64,000 nt of DNA, taken from contig CABUTO010000005.1 in the NCBI GenBank assembly GCA_902494535.1, positions 10,710 to 74,709 of the forward strand. The letters are read 5' to 3'. The DNA is from an uncultured Collinsella sp. (GTDB lineage: Bacteria; Actinomycetota; Coriobacteriia; Coriobacteriales; Coriobacteriaceae). Positions 8,351 to 17,004 of this stretch are shown piece after piece. The translations under genes and the position numbers were made by a program. Within the stretch, counting starts at the first letter, position 1, and each line of letters starts with the position of its first letter. The notes beneath the pieces were generated by a model, which saw only the letters and a program-made list of their open reading frames with translations, did no database searches and was not told the DNA's origin.

Positions 8351-9355
8351 TTAGCGATGCTTGCTTCGCCAAGCCGTGGGTGTCATGCCGGTGTATTGTT
8401 TGAAGGCTTGGGTGAAGGCGGCCTGCTGGGGGTAGCCGAGTCGCTCGGCTATTTGGGCTATCGTGAGGGGGCTGTCGGACAAAAAGTCCTGCGCACGTTC
8501 CATACGGCGTCTGCGAATGTAGGCGCCCAGGGACTCGCCTGTTTGGGCCTTAAAGGTGGCGCATAGTTTGGAGCGACTTGTGTAGAGCCGCTCGGCGATC
8601 TCGTTGATACCCACACGTCTGCCTTTGTCGAGCGCGCGCTCAATCATTGCCGTTGCTTCTTCGGCAATGGTTATGCTGACGCGTGTGTCTGCTGCCTGCC
8701 GCGCCTGCTTGTGGGCCGCGCACGAACAGGCGAGCTCCGCGACCATGGTCTCCACGATGCCCTGCATATAGACGTGTCCGCCTACGGTGCGGGCGCGGTC
8801 CTCGTTAATCCGGCGCAGCGCGTGGCAGATGGCAGACGCCGCTTCCTCGTGCCATGGCTCGGCAAACGCCTCAAAGATTCCCGCGAACTCGGTGGGATAG
8901 CGGTGCTCCAGTTCGTCAAAATATCCAGGCAAAAAGAGCACCGAGCGCGAGTGATAGAGCTCCCCCGCAAACAGCGGGCTTAACTCCTCACCACAGCTAT
9001 CTTGGATAAAGCTGCAAACGGCATTGTTTGGCCACGGTCCATGCAATGGTTTGAGGTTCGCGGGCGTTATGCCAGCCTCGGGCATGCATGTAAGTGTGGG
9101 CGCGCTGACTTCGCTCACGCAGGCGTATGGCTCGGGTGTGTATTCGGCCAGGTACATATCGTGCGTCGGGGTGATGAAATGCTCCATGACGATGCAGGCG
9201 GGGGAGAGAGGCATGATCCATGCGCGGCCGTGTGCCCGGTCGTTTGCCACCTCGCCGGTAAAGACGGCGCCCTTGCCGGTAAGCTCCAGGCCAAACTGCT
9301 CAAATTGCGGTGCGTAGAGCTCGGTTATGTCGGTCGCTGCCCGATGCATTTTCAA
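8351..9355 (-). CDS. AraC-family transcriptional regulator
   Basis: A 334-aa protein. The C-terminal ~100 residues hold the double helix-turn-helix of the AraC family: the first helix pair near INEIAERLYTSRSKLCATFK, then the family signature near LTIAQIAERLGYPQQAAFTQAFKQYTGMTPTAWR. The N-terminal ~220 residues are a ligand- or partner-sensing region I do not recognise, with several cysteines. It is divergent from the ABC exporter genes starting at 9470, and its likely targets are that operon and the downstream P-ATPase operon. AraC regulators next to paired ABC half-exporters often respond to siderophores or metals; that role is inferred here. Confidence 0.9.
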   Translation of the reverse strand: MKMHRAATDITELYAPQFEQFGLELTGKGAVFTGEVANDRAHGRAWIMPLSPACIVMEHFITPTHDMYLAEYTPEPYACVSEVSAPTLTCMPEAGITPANLKPLHGPWPNNAVCSFIQDSCGEELSPLFAGELYHSRSVLFLPGYFDELEHRYPTEFAGIFEAFAEPWHEEAASAICHALRRINEDRARTVGGHVYMQGIVETMVAELACSCAAHKQARQAADTRVSITIAEEATAMIERALDKGRRVGINEIAERLYTSRSKLCATFKAQTGESLGAYIRRRRMERAQDFLSDSPLTIAQIAERLGYPQQAAFTQAFKQYTGMTPTAWRSKHR

Positions 9356-9407
9356 AAGCGTCCCCTTCCTTTGCGGAAACGTCCAAGCCTGGCTCGATTA
9401 TGTGCCT

Positions 9408-9445
9408 TGGTCAACATATCAATGATAAGTTGACTACGGTTAACT
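9408..9445. promoter_or_regulatory. Candidate AraC operator upstream of the exporter operon
   Basis: Direct repeats GTTGACT (9429-9435) and GTTAACT (9439-9445) lie exactly 10 bp apart. A reverse-oriented GTTGACC lies at 9409-9415. A matching 10-bp-spaced pair is found before the DUF6110/P-ATPase genes at 13079-13095. One helical turn between direct half-sites is the usual geometry for AraC proteins. Confidence 0.5.
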
Positions 9446-9469
9446 CTCAAGCCGTTAGAAAGGAATCTC

Positions 9470-11296
9470 ATGGCAAAGGGATCAAAAAAGGAGGGCGGCG
9501 GCATCGGCGAGCTGCTCGCGTATGCCGGCGACCGCAAATTCCTAACGTATTTGGGCATGGCGCTCTCGGCGCTCTCGCAGCTGCTGAGCTTTGGCCCGTA
9601 CGTGTGCATTTGGCTTGTCGCGCGCGATCTGATCGCCGTGGCACCTAACTGGAGCGAAGCCTGCGACATCGCGATGTATGGCTGGTGGGCCGTGGGTTTT
9701 GCCCTGGCAAGCATCGTAGCTTATTTCGTGGGGCTTATGTGCACGCACCTGTCTGCGTTTCGCTGCGCGTCCAATATCCGCAAGACTACGAGCGAGCACC
9801 TGCTTAGGCTGCCGCTTGGCTACTTTGACACGCACGCCACCGGTGAGCTGCGTCGCATTGTAGACGGGTGCGCCGCCTCCACCGAGACTTTGCTCGCACA
9901 CATGCTGCCCGATATCGCAGGCGCCGCCGCCATGGTCGCAGGTCTGCTCGTACTGCTTTTCGCCCTCGATTGGCGCTTGGGCGCGGCATGCCTTATCTCG
10001 GTCGTCGTTTCGTTTGGCGCCATGGCCACCATGATGAGCGGCAAAGGCGCCGAGTTCATGAAGGCCTACATGGGAGCGCTGGTCAAGATGAACAAGACCG
10101 GCACCGAATACGTACGTGGCATCCCCGTGGTCAAGGTGTTTCAGCAGACGGTCTACTCCTTTAAGGCCTTCCACGATGCGATCGCCGAATACGCCGACAT
10201 GGCACAAAACTATGCGGGCACGTTCTGTCGAGGTCCGCAGGTACTCAACCTTACCGCGCTCAATGGTCTTGTGGCATTCCTGTTGCCCGTGGCGTTGCTG
10301 TTGGCGCCGGGCGAGACGGACTTCGCGCATTTTATGGCCAACTTCACGTTTTACGCGATATTTTCGGCCGTGGTGCCGACGGCCATGACCAAGCTCATGT
10401 TTGTGGGCGAAGCGTCTCAGATGAGCGCCGATTCGCTGGCTCGTATTCGAAGCGTCATGGATTCCAAGCAGCTCTCCGTGCCCGCCCAACCCAAGCACCC
10501 TGCCGGCGGCGACGTGCGATTTGAGGATGTGAGCTTTACCTACGAGGGTGCCGAAGCGCCTGCCATCAACCATGCGAGTTTTAGCGTTTCCGCTGGTAGC
10601 ACCCTCGCCCTGGTGGGTCCCTCGGGTGGCGGTAAGTCAACCTGCGCAAGCCTGATCCCGCGTTTTTGGGATGTCTCCTCGGGTCGAGTGCTCGTAGGCG
10701 GTGTGGACGTTCGCGATATGGATCCGCACGAGCTTATGGACCAGGTTGCCTTCGTGTTCCAGACCAACCAGCTGTTCCGGCAAACACTTGCCGATAACGT
10801 GCGCGCCTCCAAGCCTACGGCCACTGACGACGAAGTGCGTGCGGCCCTCTCCGCAGCTCAGTGCGACGACATTGTGGCCAAGCTCCCACAGGGCATCAAT
10901 ACCATGCTCGGCGCCGGCGGGGCATATCTTTCGGGCGGCGAGGTCCAGCGTGTGGCACTCGCCCGCGCGATCCTTAAAGACGCGCCTATCGTGGTGCTCG
11001 ATGAGGCCACGGCGTTTGCCGATCCCGAGAACGAGGCGCTCATCCAGCGCGCCTTTAGCAAGCTGGCGGCGGGTCGCACGGTCATTATGATTGCGCACCG
11101 ACTCTCGACTGTAGTGGGCGCAGACCAAATCGTGGTGCTCAACCAGGGTAGCGTGCAGGAGTCGGGTACCCATGCCGAGTTGCTGTCCCAAGAGGGCCTG
11201 TATGCCAGGATGTGGGCCGAATACGAACAGGCCGCGAGCTGGAAAATCACTGCAGCGACCGCGGATGCCGCCGTCACGAAGGGAGGCGAGGCCTAA
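9470..11296 (+). CDS. ABC exporter half-protein 1 (membrane and ATPase domains fused)
   Basis: A 608-aa fused exporter. Residues ~20-330 hold six membrane segments. Residues ~345-595 hold the nucleotide-binding domain: Walker A GPSGGGKST, signature LSGGEVQRVALARA, Walker B IVVLDEATAFADPENE and the switch His in MIAHRLST. It is followed without a gap by a second half-exporter, so the two very likely form a heterodimer in the cytoplasmic membrane. Substrate is unknown. The divergent AraC gene and the P-type ATPase downstream suggest metal or siderophore handling. The start follows GAAAGGAATCTC. Confidence 0.9.
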   Translation: MAKGSKKEGGGIGELLAYAGDRKFLTYLGMALSALSQLLSFGPYVCIWLVARDLIAVAPNWSEACDIAMYGWWAVGFALASIVAYFVGLMCTHLSAFRCASNIRKTTSEHLLRLPLGYFDTHATGELRRIVDGCAASTETLLAHMLPDIAGAAAMVAGLLVLLFALDWRLGAACLISVVVSFGAMATMMSGKGAEFMKAYMGALVKMNKTGTEYVRGIPVVKVFQQTVYSFKAFHDAIAEYADMAQNYAGTFCRGPQVLNLTALNGLVAFLLPVALLLAPGETDFAHFMANFTFYAIFSAVVPTAMTKLMFVGEASQMSADSLARIRSVMDSKQLSVPAQPKHPAGGDVRFEDVSFTYEGAEAPAINHASFSVSAGSTLALVGPSGGGKSTCASLIPRFWDVSSGRVLVGGVDVRDMDPHELMDQVAFVFQTNQLFRQTLADNVRASKPTATDDEVRAALSAAQCDDIVAKLPQGINTMLGAGGAYLSGGEVQRVALARAILKDAPIVVLDEATAFADPENEALIQRAFSKLAAGRTVIMIAHRLSTVVGADQIVVLNQGSVQESGTHAELLSQEGLYARMWAEYEQAASWKITAATADAAVTKGGEA

Positions 11297-13054
11297 ATGT
11301 TCGCCTCGTTCCAAAAGAAGTATTTCCTATCCGATAAAGGCGTCGCCGGCGTAAAACGCGGCATTTTCTGGACCACGCTCACCAATCTCATTACCATGGC
11401 CGGCATGGGCTTTTTATTCCTGGTCATGGCCGGCTTTGTCGAGCATCTCGCCAGCGGGGCCGACCTGCCGGATACGCTGCCGATCGTGGGCGGCCTCCTG
11501 GTCTTTTTCGTGTTGCTCTTTGCCTCTAACTGGCAGCAGTATTACTACACCTACTGCATCTTCTACGAGGAGTGCGGCAAGCAGCGTATGGAGATCGCCG
11601 AGCGCTTGCGCAAACTGCCGCTGTCGTTTTTTGGTCGTCGTGATCTGGCCGATTTAACCGAGACCATCATGGGCGACGTCCAGGCCATGGAGCACGCCTA
11701 CAGCCACGTGCTGGGAGAGCTTTGGGGTGCCATCATCGCAAGCGCCATTGTGTTCGTGGCGTCGCTGTTCTTTTGCTGGCAGCTGGCGATCGCGGCGTTT
11801 TGGAGCGTTCCCGTTGCCTTTGCCGTGCTGTATCTAACACGCGGCCCCATGACCCCGGTGTTCGATCGCGTGCGTGCCGAGAAGGTCAAGGTTACCGAGG
11901 CAATTCAAGAGACGCTCGACTGCGTTCGCGAGATCCGCGCCACCAACCAGGAGGCCCATTATCTTGAGGGGCTCAACGCCGTGATCGATGCCGAGGAGCG
12001 CGAGACCACCAAGAGCGAGCTCGCTAACGGGCTTTTGGTCAACTCTGCCTTTGTCATCCTGCGTCTGGGCATTGCCACCACGCTGGTTACGGGCGCCGCG
12101 GTGGTCGCCTCCGGGCAGGTCGACTTTTTGGTGATGTTTGCCTTCCTGCTTATGGTGAGCCGTATCTATGCACCCTTTGACCAGGCGTTAATGTTAATGG
12201 CCGAGCTGTTTGCCGCCGAGTCGTCTGCCAAGCGCATGCGTTCCATCATGGAAGAGCCTGTAGCGCGGGGCAGCGAGAAATTTGAGCCCGTGGGCCACGA
12301 TGTGGTGTTCGATCACGTGGCATTTGGCTATGGTGCGGGCGAGGACGGACGCGCCGGCGAGAAAGTTCTTACCGATGTGAGCTTTACCGCCAAGGAAGGC
12401 GAGGTCACGGCACTAGTCGGTCCTTCGGGTTCTGGCAAGTCTACGGTGAGCCGCCTGGCCGCGCGCTTTTGGGATGCCACCGCGGGCAAGGTTACCGTGG
12501 GTGGCGTGGATGTTGCGAGCGTGGATCCCGAGGTGCTCCTGCGCGACTACGCCATTGTGTTTCAAGACGTGCTGCTCTTTGACGACACGGTGATGGGAAA
12601 CATCCGCCTCGGGCGTCGTGATGCCACCGATGAGGAAGTGCTTGCGGCCGCGCATGCCGCCAACTGCGACGAGTTCGTGAACCGCATGCCGCAGGGCTAC
12701 GACACCATGATCGGCGAGAACGGCTCCAAACTCTCCGGTGGCGAACGCCAGCGCATCTCCATCGCTCGCGCGCTGCTCAAAGATGCGCCCATCGTGCTGT
12801 TGGACGAGGCGACGGCGAGCTTGGACGTGGAGAACGAGACCGTGGTACAGCAGGCGCTCTCCCGTCTGCTTGCAGGCAAAACGGTCATTGTGATTGCCCA
12901 TCGCATGCGCACGGTAGAAAATGCCGACAAAATCGTTGTACTCAAGGATGGTGTAGTTGCCGAGCAGGGCGCTCCGGCGCAGCTCAAGGCGGCAGGCGGA
13001 GAATTCGCCCGCATGGTTGCGCTGCAAAAGGAAGCGGCTGCCTGGCAGCTGTAG
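11297..13054 (+). CDS. ABC exporter half-protein 2
   Basis: A 585-aa fused exporter that starts on the base after the preceding stop. Membrane segments span residues ~15-310. The ATPase domain (~335-580) has Walker A GPSGSGKST, signature LSGGERQRISIARA, Walker B IVLLDEATASLD and switch His VIAHRMRT. Both ATP sites look complete, as no catalytic Glu is replaced in either partner (DEAT in both), so the dimer is not obviously of the degenerate-site type. It probably works with the protein encoded just upstream. A 145-bp gap with a candidate operator separates it from the small membrane protein gene. Confidence 0.9.
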   Translation: MFASFQKKYFLSDKGVAGVKRGIFWTTLTNLITMAGMGFLFLVMAGFVEHLASGADLPDTLPIVGGLLVFFVLLFASNWQQYYYTYCIFYEECGKQRMEIAERLRKLPLSFFGRRDLADLTETIMGDVQAMEHAYSHVLGELWGAIIASAIVFVASLFFCWQLAIAAFWSVPVAFAVLYLTRGPMTPVFDRVRAEKVKVTEAIQETLDCVREIRATNQEAHYLEGLNAVIDAEERETTKSELANGLLVNSAFVILRLGIATTLVTGAAVVASGQVDFLVMFAFLLMVSRIYAPFDQALMLMAELFAAESSAKRMRSIMEEPVARGSEKFEPVGHDVVFDHVAFGYGAGEDGRAGEKVLTDVSFTAKEGEVTALVGPSGSGKSTVSRLAARFWDATAGKVTVGGVDVASVDPEVLLRDYAIVFQDVLLFDDTVMGNIRLGRRDATDEEVLAAAHAANCDEFVNRMPQGYDTMIGENGSKLSGGERQRISIARALLKDAPIVLLDEATASLDVENETVVQQALSRLLAGKTVIVIAHRMRTVENADKIVVLKDGVVAEQGAPAQLKAAGGEFARMVALQKEAAAWQL

Positions 13055-13078
13055 GAAAGGGGACCAAGATTTCCAAAG

Positions 13079-13095
13079 GTTAACTTTGGTTGACC
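13079..13095. promoter_or_regulatory. Candidate AraC operator before the PacL-like/P-ATPase genes
   Basis: GTTAACT (13079-13085) and GTTGACC (13089-13095) are direct repeats spaced 10 bp, the same half-sites and spacing as at 9429-9445. This suggests that both transcription units answer to the same regulator. Confidence 0.45.
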
Positions 13096-13199
13096 ATAAT
13101 AGTTCGACTAAACTAGTCTCAAAAGCGTGCTCGAGCAAACTAATGAACTCGGGTGCTAAGGCACCATGCCGCGCTTGTGCGGCAAAAGGGAGAAGCAAC

Positions 13200-13445
13200 A
13201 TGAAGAAGTCAACGTTTAACACCCTGCTTGTCGGTGGCGGTTTTCTGCTTGGTACGGCCGGCATCAAGCTGCTCACCAGCGCTCCGGTAAAAAACGCCTG
13301 CGTGCAGGGCATTGCGTGCGGCATGCGCATCAAGAACGGCTACCAGGACATGGTCGAGCAGGCCAAGGCCAATGTCGATGACATGGTTGCCGAGGCTGCC
13401 TACATCACCCAGAGCGAGGCCGCTGCTGACGAGGCAGCCGAGTAA
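13200..13445 (+). CDS. Small DUF6110-like membrane protein, possible P-ATPase chaperone (PacL-like)
   Basis: An 81-aa protein. Residues ~8-25 form one hydrophobic segment (TLLVGGGFLLGTAGIKLL). A cysteine-bearing stretch follows (NACVQGIACGMRIK), then an amphipathic helix (MVEQAKANVDDMVAEAA) and an acidic tail ending EAAADEAAE. The P-type ATPase starts 18 bp later. Mycobacterial PacL (DUF1490) proteins have the same plan: an N-terminal membrane segment, a charged helix and a metal-binding acidic tail, next to a P-ATPase gene. The likeness is in layout, not proven homology. The start is set by AAAGGGAG just upstream; longer in-frame starts overlap the previous gene. Confidence 0.7.
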   Translation: MKKSTFNTLLVGGGFLLGTAGIKLLTSAPVKNACVQGIACGMRIKNGYQDMVEQAKANVDDMVAEAAYITQSEAAADEAAE

Positions 13446-13463
13446 CGCTCCCAGGCACAAACT

Positions 13464-15539
13464 ATGAGATTCTCGATTATTAGCGAGATCCCCGGCAGGA
13501 CCCGTCTTCAATTGGCGGGTCCTGTGCCAGAGAGCGATCTCGACGCACTTCTTAAGCTCAGCGGCGACATCAATGGCGTGCACAAGGTGCGCGTTTATGG
13601 CCGTATTGGCCAGATGGCGCTGGAGTACGACGAGCCGCGCCGTGCGAGCGTGCTCGACGCCTTGGGTGCGCTCGATGCTCAAGCTATCGCCGATGCCAAG
13701 TCGGGCTACGTGATGCAACTCGAGCCGCGCAAGCACAAACTCGTTATGGACTTGGCGACACTCGTCGGTGCCCATTACGCACGTCGCTGGTTCTTGCCGA
13801 CGCCTCTGCGTGCGGTGTTTGTCGTGGCCGGTTACATGGCATTTTTGCGCGCTGCCCTTCATGAGCTGGCGCAGCCGCGCCTGACCGTCCCCGTGCTCGA
13901 TGCTTCGGCCATCGGCATTTCGTTCGTCAAGCGTGATGTCGACACCGCGGGCCAGACGATGTTCCTGCTCAACGTGGGCGAGCTGCTCGAGGACTACACC
14001 CGCGCCATGAGCGAAAACGAGCTCATCAACTCGCTGCTCGATGTGCCCGACAAGGCGCAAAAGGTCGTCGGCGACACCGAGGTAAGCGTTGCTGCGACCG
14101 AGCTTGAGCCCGGTGACTTGGTGGCCGTGCGCACCGGCATGTCCATCTGCATTGACGGTGTGGTCGAACAGGGGAGCGCCATGGTCAACCAGGCGACCCT
14201 GACCGGCGAGCCGCTGGCCGTCGAGCGCAGCGTGGGCGACGACGTGTTCGCCGGTACCGTCGTGGAAGACGGCAGCATCTTGGTGCGCGTGCGCGCCAAT
14301 ACGGCGCAAACCAAACTGCGCTCAATCGTCTCGCTCGTGCAGACGGCCGACTCGCTCAAGTCCGAGGGCCAGTCGCACATGGAAGACCTCGCCAACAAGA
14401 TTGTCCCGTGGAACTTCCTGCTCGCGGGCCTTGTCGCTCTCACCACGCGTAGCCTCATTAAGACCTCGGCGGCGCTGATGGTCGACTACTCGTGCGCACT
14501 CAAGCTCACGGGTTCCGTCGCCGTTATGACTGCCATGAGCGATGCCGCCAAGATGGGCGTGATGGTCAAGGGTGCTAAGTACTTTGAGTCGTTTGCCAAG
14601 GCCGACACCATTGTGTTCGATAAGACCGGCACGCTCACCGAGGCACAGCCGCGCCTAGCTTGCGTGCTCACGACCGACGGCTGGAGCGAGGACGAGATCC
14701 TGCGCCTTTCCGCTTGCTTGGAGGAGCATTTTCCGCATCCGGTGGCGCGTGCCGTGGTCAACGCTGCTCACGAGCGTGGGCTCGAGCACCGCGAGCGTCA
14801 CGCTGCTGTCGAGTATATTGTGGCGCACGGCATCGCTTCGTCCATCGAAGGACGTCGCGCCATCATTGGTTCCGCGCACTTTGTATTCGAGGACGAGGGC
14901 GCACAGCTCGAATCCGACATCAAGGAGCGCATTGAGTCCCAGATGCAGGGCCTGTCGCCGCTGTATCTGGCGGTCGACGGTACCGTTGTGGGCGTGCTCG
15001 GTATCGAGGACCCGCTCAAGGCCGGGGTCCGTGAGGCCATCGCCGACTTGCATGCGCTGGGCGTCAAGCATGTCGTTATGCTCACGGGCGACTCGGAGCG
15101 CACAGCCGAGCGCATTGCTCGCGAGGCAGGTGTCGACGAGTTTAAGGCCGAGCTGCTGCCCGAGGACAAGTACGCGTATGTTGAGCGCATTAAGGGCGAG
15201 GGGCGCCACGTTGCCATGGTGGGCGACGGCGTCAACGATTCGCCGGCGCTCGGTTTGGCCGACGTGGGGCTGGCAATGGGTGGCGGAAGCGACATCGCCA
15301 AGGAGGTCGCCGATATCATCCTGACCGATACGGATCTTGCCGCGATCGTGCGCCTGCGCCGCATGAGTCAGGGGCTTATCGACCGTCTGACGAGTTCGTA
15401 TTCCAAGGTGATGCTCACCAACTCGGCGCTCTTGGCACTGGGCATTACCGGCGCGATTACCCCGCAGGCATCGTCGCTGCTGCACAACGGCTCGACGATT
15501 GCCTACAGCCTGAGCAACGCAAAGGCTTACCTGCGTTAG
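13464..15539 (+). CDS. P1B-like heavy-metal P-type ATPase
   Basis: A 691-aa transporter. It has an HMA-like N-terminal domain (~1-70) without a CxxC pair, the actuator loop (TGEPLAVER in place of TGES), phosphorylation motif DKTGTLTE, and hinge motif MVGDGVNDSPAL. The membrane metal-site position reads SCALK rather than the CPC or CPH of copper and zinc pumps. Substrate is therefore uncertain; manganese, iron or cobalt are possible. It forms a unit with the small upstream protein and probably shares control with the ABC exporters. A strong hairpin ends the transcript. Confidence 0.9.
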   Translation: MRFSIISEIPGRTRLQLAGPVPESDLDALLKLSGDINGVHKVRVYGRIGQMALEYDEPRRASVLDALGALDAQAIADAKSGYVMQLEPRKHKLVMDLATLVGAHYARRWFLPTPLRAVFVVAGYMAFLRAALHELAQPRLTVPVLDASAIGISFVKRDVDTAGQTMFLLNVGELLEDYTRAMSENELINSLLDVPDKAQKVVGDTEVSVAATELEPGDLVAVRTGMSICIDGVVEQGSAMVNQATLTGEPLAVERSVGDDVFAGTVVEDGSILVRVRANTAQTKLRSIVSLVQTADSLKSEGQSHMEDLANKIVPWNFLLAGLVALTTRSLIKTSAALMVDYSCALKLTGSVAVMTAMSDAAKMGVMVKGAKYFESFAKADTIVFDKTGTLTEAQPRLACVLTTDGWSEDEILRLSACLEEHFPHPVARAVVNAAHERGLEHRERHAAVEYIVAHGIASSIEGRRAIIGSAHFVFEDEGAQLESDIKERIESQMQGLSPLYLAVDGTVVGVLGIEDPLKAGVREAIADLHALGVKHVVMLTGDSERTAERIAREAGVDEFKAELLPEDKYAYVERIKGEGRHVAMVGDGVNDSPALGLADVGLAMGGGSDIAKEVADIILTDTDLAAIVRLRRMSQGLIDRLTSSYSKVMLTNSALLALGITGAITPQASSLLHNGSTIAYSLSNAKAYLR

Positions 15540-15563
15540 CAGACGTGTTCGCCCACGTTATCT

Positions 15564-15610
15564 GGCCTGCATCCGAATGGCATTGCCACCATCCGGATGC
15601 AGGCCTTTTG
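15564..15610 (+). terminator. Rho-independent terminator after the P-ATPase
   Basis: GGCCTGCATCCG (15564-15575) pairs perfectly with CGGATGCAGGCC (15594-15605), followed by TTTTG. Only about 30 bp separate it from the end of the convergent gene, so it may serve both strands. Confidence 0.75.
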
Positions 15611-15640
15611 TGTTTGACCGCCTGCTAGCTTCTCTATGTA

Positions 15641-16075
15641 TTACAAAAGCTCGGCCTTAATGGCGGGACTTTCTGCGAGCTTTTCGGCAGCCTTTTCGTC
15701 GGAGCTGTCGAGTGCTGCCAGGCTGCGGTAGACCCACTCATTGACCTGGGTGTTCTTGACGCCTGCGGTCTGCATGAGGGCGCCTACCTCGCGGATTGCT
15801 GCGAGCAGATCGGCTTTGGGACCCGCGAGCTCGACCTCGATGCCGTGGTAGGCGGTCACGCCGCGGTTATCGCTCACGTGGTCGATAAAGCCCTCGACGG
15901 TCTCAAGCTGCTGAGCGAGAGCTGCATCATTGTCAGCGTCCAGCGCGACGAGTGCGTTCGATACCGTGAGGGCGGGATGTCCGCAGGGGACAAAGCCTTC
16001 GATGACATCCATAGCTTCGGTAATGGTTGAGCCCAGGCCTGCGAGGGCATTGACGAGTTGCTGTTTGGTATCCAT
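15641..16075 (-). CDS. Hypothetical protein, 144 aa
   Basis: I do not recognise this protein. It is mostly helical by composition, acidic, with no membrane segment or signal peptide. One central segment (DNRGVTAYHGIEVELAGPKADLL) looks like a beta-hairpin between two helical halves. The start at 16075 is backed by AAAGGA eight bases upstream. It is convergent with the P-ATPase and divergent from ssrA. The smooth codon pattern, normal ribosome site and separate transcript support a real gene. Confidence 0.7.
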   Translation of the reverse strand: MDTKQQLVNALAGLGSTITEAMDVIEGFVPCGHPALTVSNALVALDADNDAALAQQLETVEGFIDHVSDNRGVTAYHGIEVELAGPKADLLAAIREVGALMQTAGVKNTQVNEWVYRSLAALDSSDEKAAEKLAESPAIKAELL

Positions 16076-16312
16076 AACGGTCCTTTCGACGTGTCAATTT
16101 TGCTTGGCGAAAATATACGTGACGCGATCGGTAGCAAAAGTGTGAAGTGCGGCGCACATTGGGGTCTTCACAGCTCGTGCATAGAACAACTGTCCGCTTT
16201 CAGAACGTGGTAAGATAACACTCCACAAGCGGGGCTCGCCCCGCATGTTCCTTGAAAAGTCGACGGGTGTTGGGTGCTCGTGCCCAATGCCATCCAGACT
16301 TTCCCGGCATCC

Positions 16313-16676
16313 GGGGGCGACTGGTTTCGACACGATAGCTCTGAGAGAGGAAGCAAGCCGAGGTCTCCTCGCCTCGTTAAACAGGGGTACCGTCAAATTG
16401 AATTGACAACAACTCTTCTTTTGAGCCTATGGCTCTCGCTGCTTAGTTTATAGCGGCGCGTCAACCCGGTGATTTCCCCGACACCGGCGCGACGTCATGT
16501 TAGGGGAATGCTCCCGCGCACGTAATCGGTATGGCGCGGGCTAAGACCGAACCGGTTGGGATGCCGCGAGCGTGTCGCTGCGCGCAAAGCGTCCGAGACT
16601 AAACCAGCGACTGAGCTTGGAGATGCCAATCAGGGGGCTTTCGTGGACCGGAGTTCGATTCTCCGCGCCTCCACCA
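16313..16676 (+). ncRNA. ssrA: tmRNA (transfer-messenger RNA)
   Basis: One-piece tmRNA for ribosome rescue. The 5' end begins GGGGGCGACTGGTTTCGAC; the 3' end has the T-arm (GGAGTTCGATTCTCC) and an encoded terminal CCA at 16674-16676. The tag reading frame at 16405-16446 reads DNNSSFEPMALAA then TAG, a protease tag ending in ALAA. The resume codon could lie one codon earlier. A terminator follows 8 bp downstream. Confidence 0.97.
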
Positions 16677-16684
16677 TAAGTAAC

Positions 16685-16720
16685 AGGCAGGTAGATACTT
16701 ATATCTACCTGCCTTTTTAT
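16685..16720 (+). terminator. Terminator of tmRNA
   Basis: AGGCAGGTAGATA pairs with TATCTACCTGCCT, and the hairpin runs into TTTTTATTT. Confidence 0.9.
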
Positions 16721-16732
16721 TTCTTGTCCGTA

Positions 16733-16974
16733 CCGCGGAGAATCGAACTCTATGCAGGGCGCGAGCGTTAAACAAACGCGAAGCGTTTGTAGCGAGCGGG
16801 CGAGGACGCCGGCAGGCGGCCGAAGCCGGTGCGTGTTCGCGAAGCGAACACGCGGATTCTCCGCGCAAAGCTCCAGCCAGATATAGATGCGATGCCGATC
16901 GGGCGTCTTACCCCGGCCTCAACCCATCAACGGATCCCCCGCACCGCGGAGAATCGAACTCTATGCAGGGCGCG
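16733..16974. repeat. 31-bp direct repeat carrying inverted tmRNA T-arm sequence
   Basis: The same 31 bp occur at 16733-16763 and 16944-16974. Each contains 17 bp (16734-16750 and 16945-16961) that are the exact complement of the tmRNA 3' region 16651-16667. Between them lie two further palindromes, one reading CAAACGCGAAGCGTTTG. No gene is supported in this stretch. It may be scar material from integration at ssrA. Confidence 0.6.
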
Positions 16975-17004
16975 GGCGTAAAGAAAACGCCTCAGTGACG
17001 CAGA

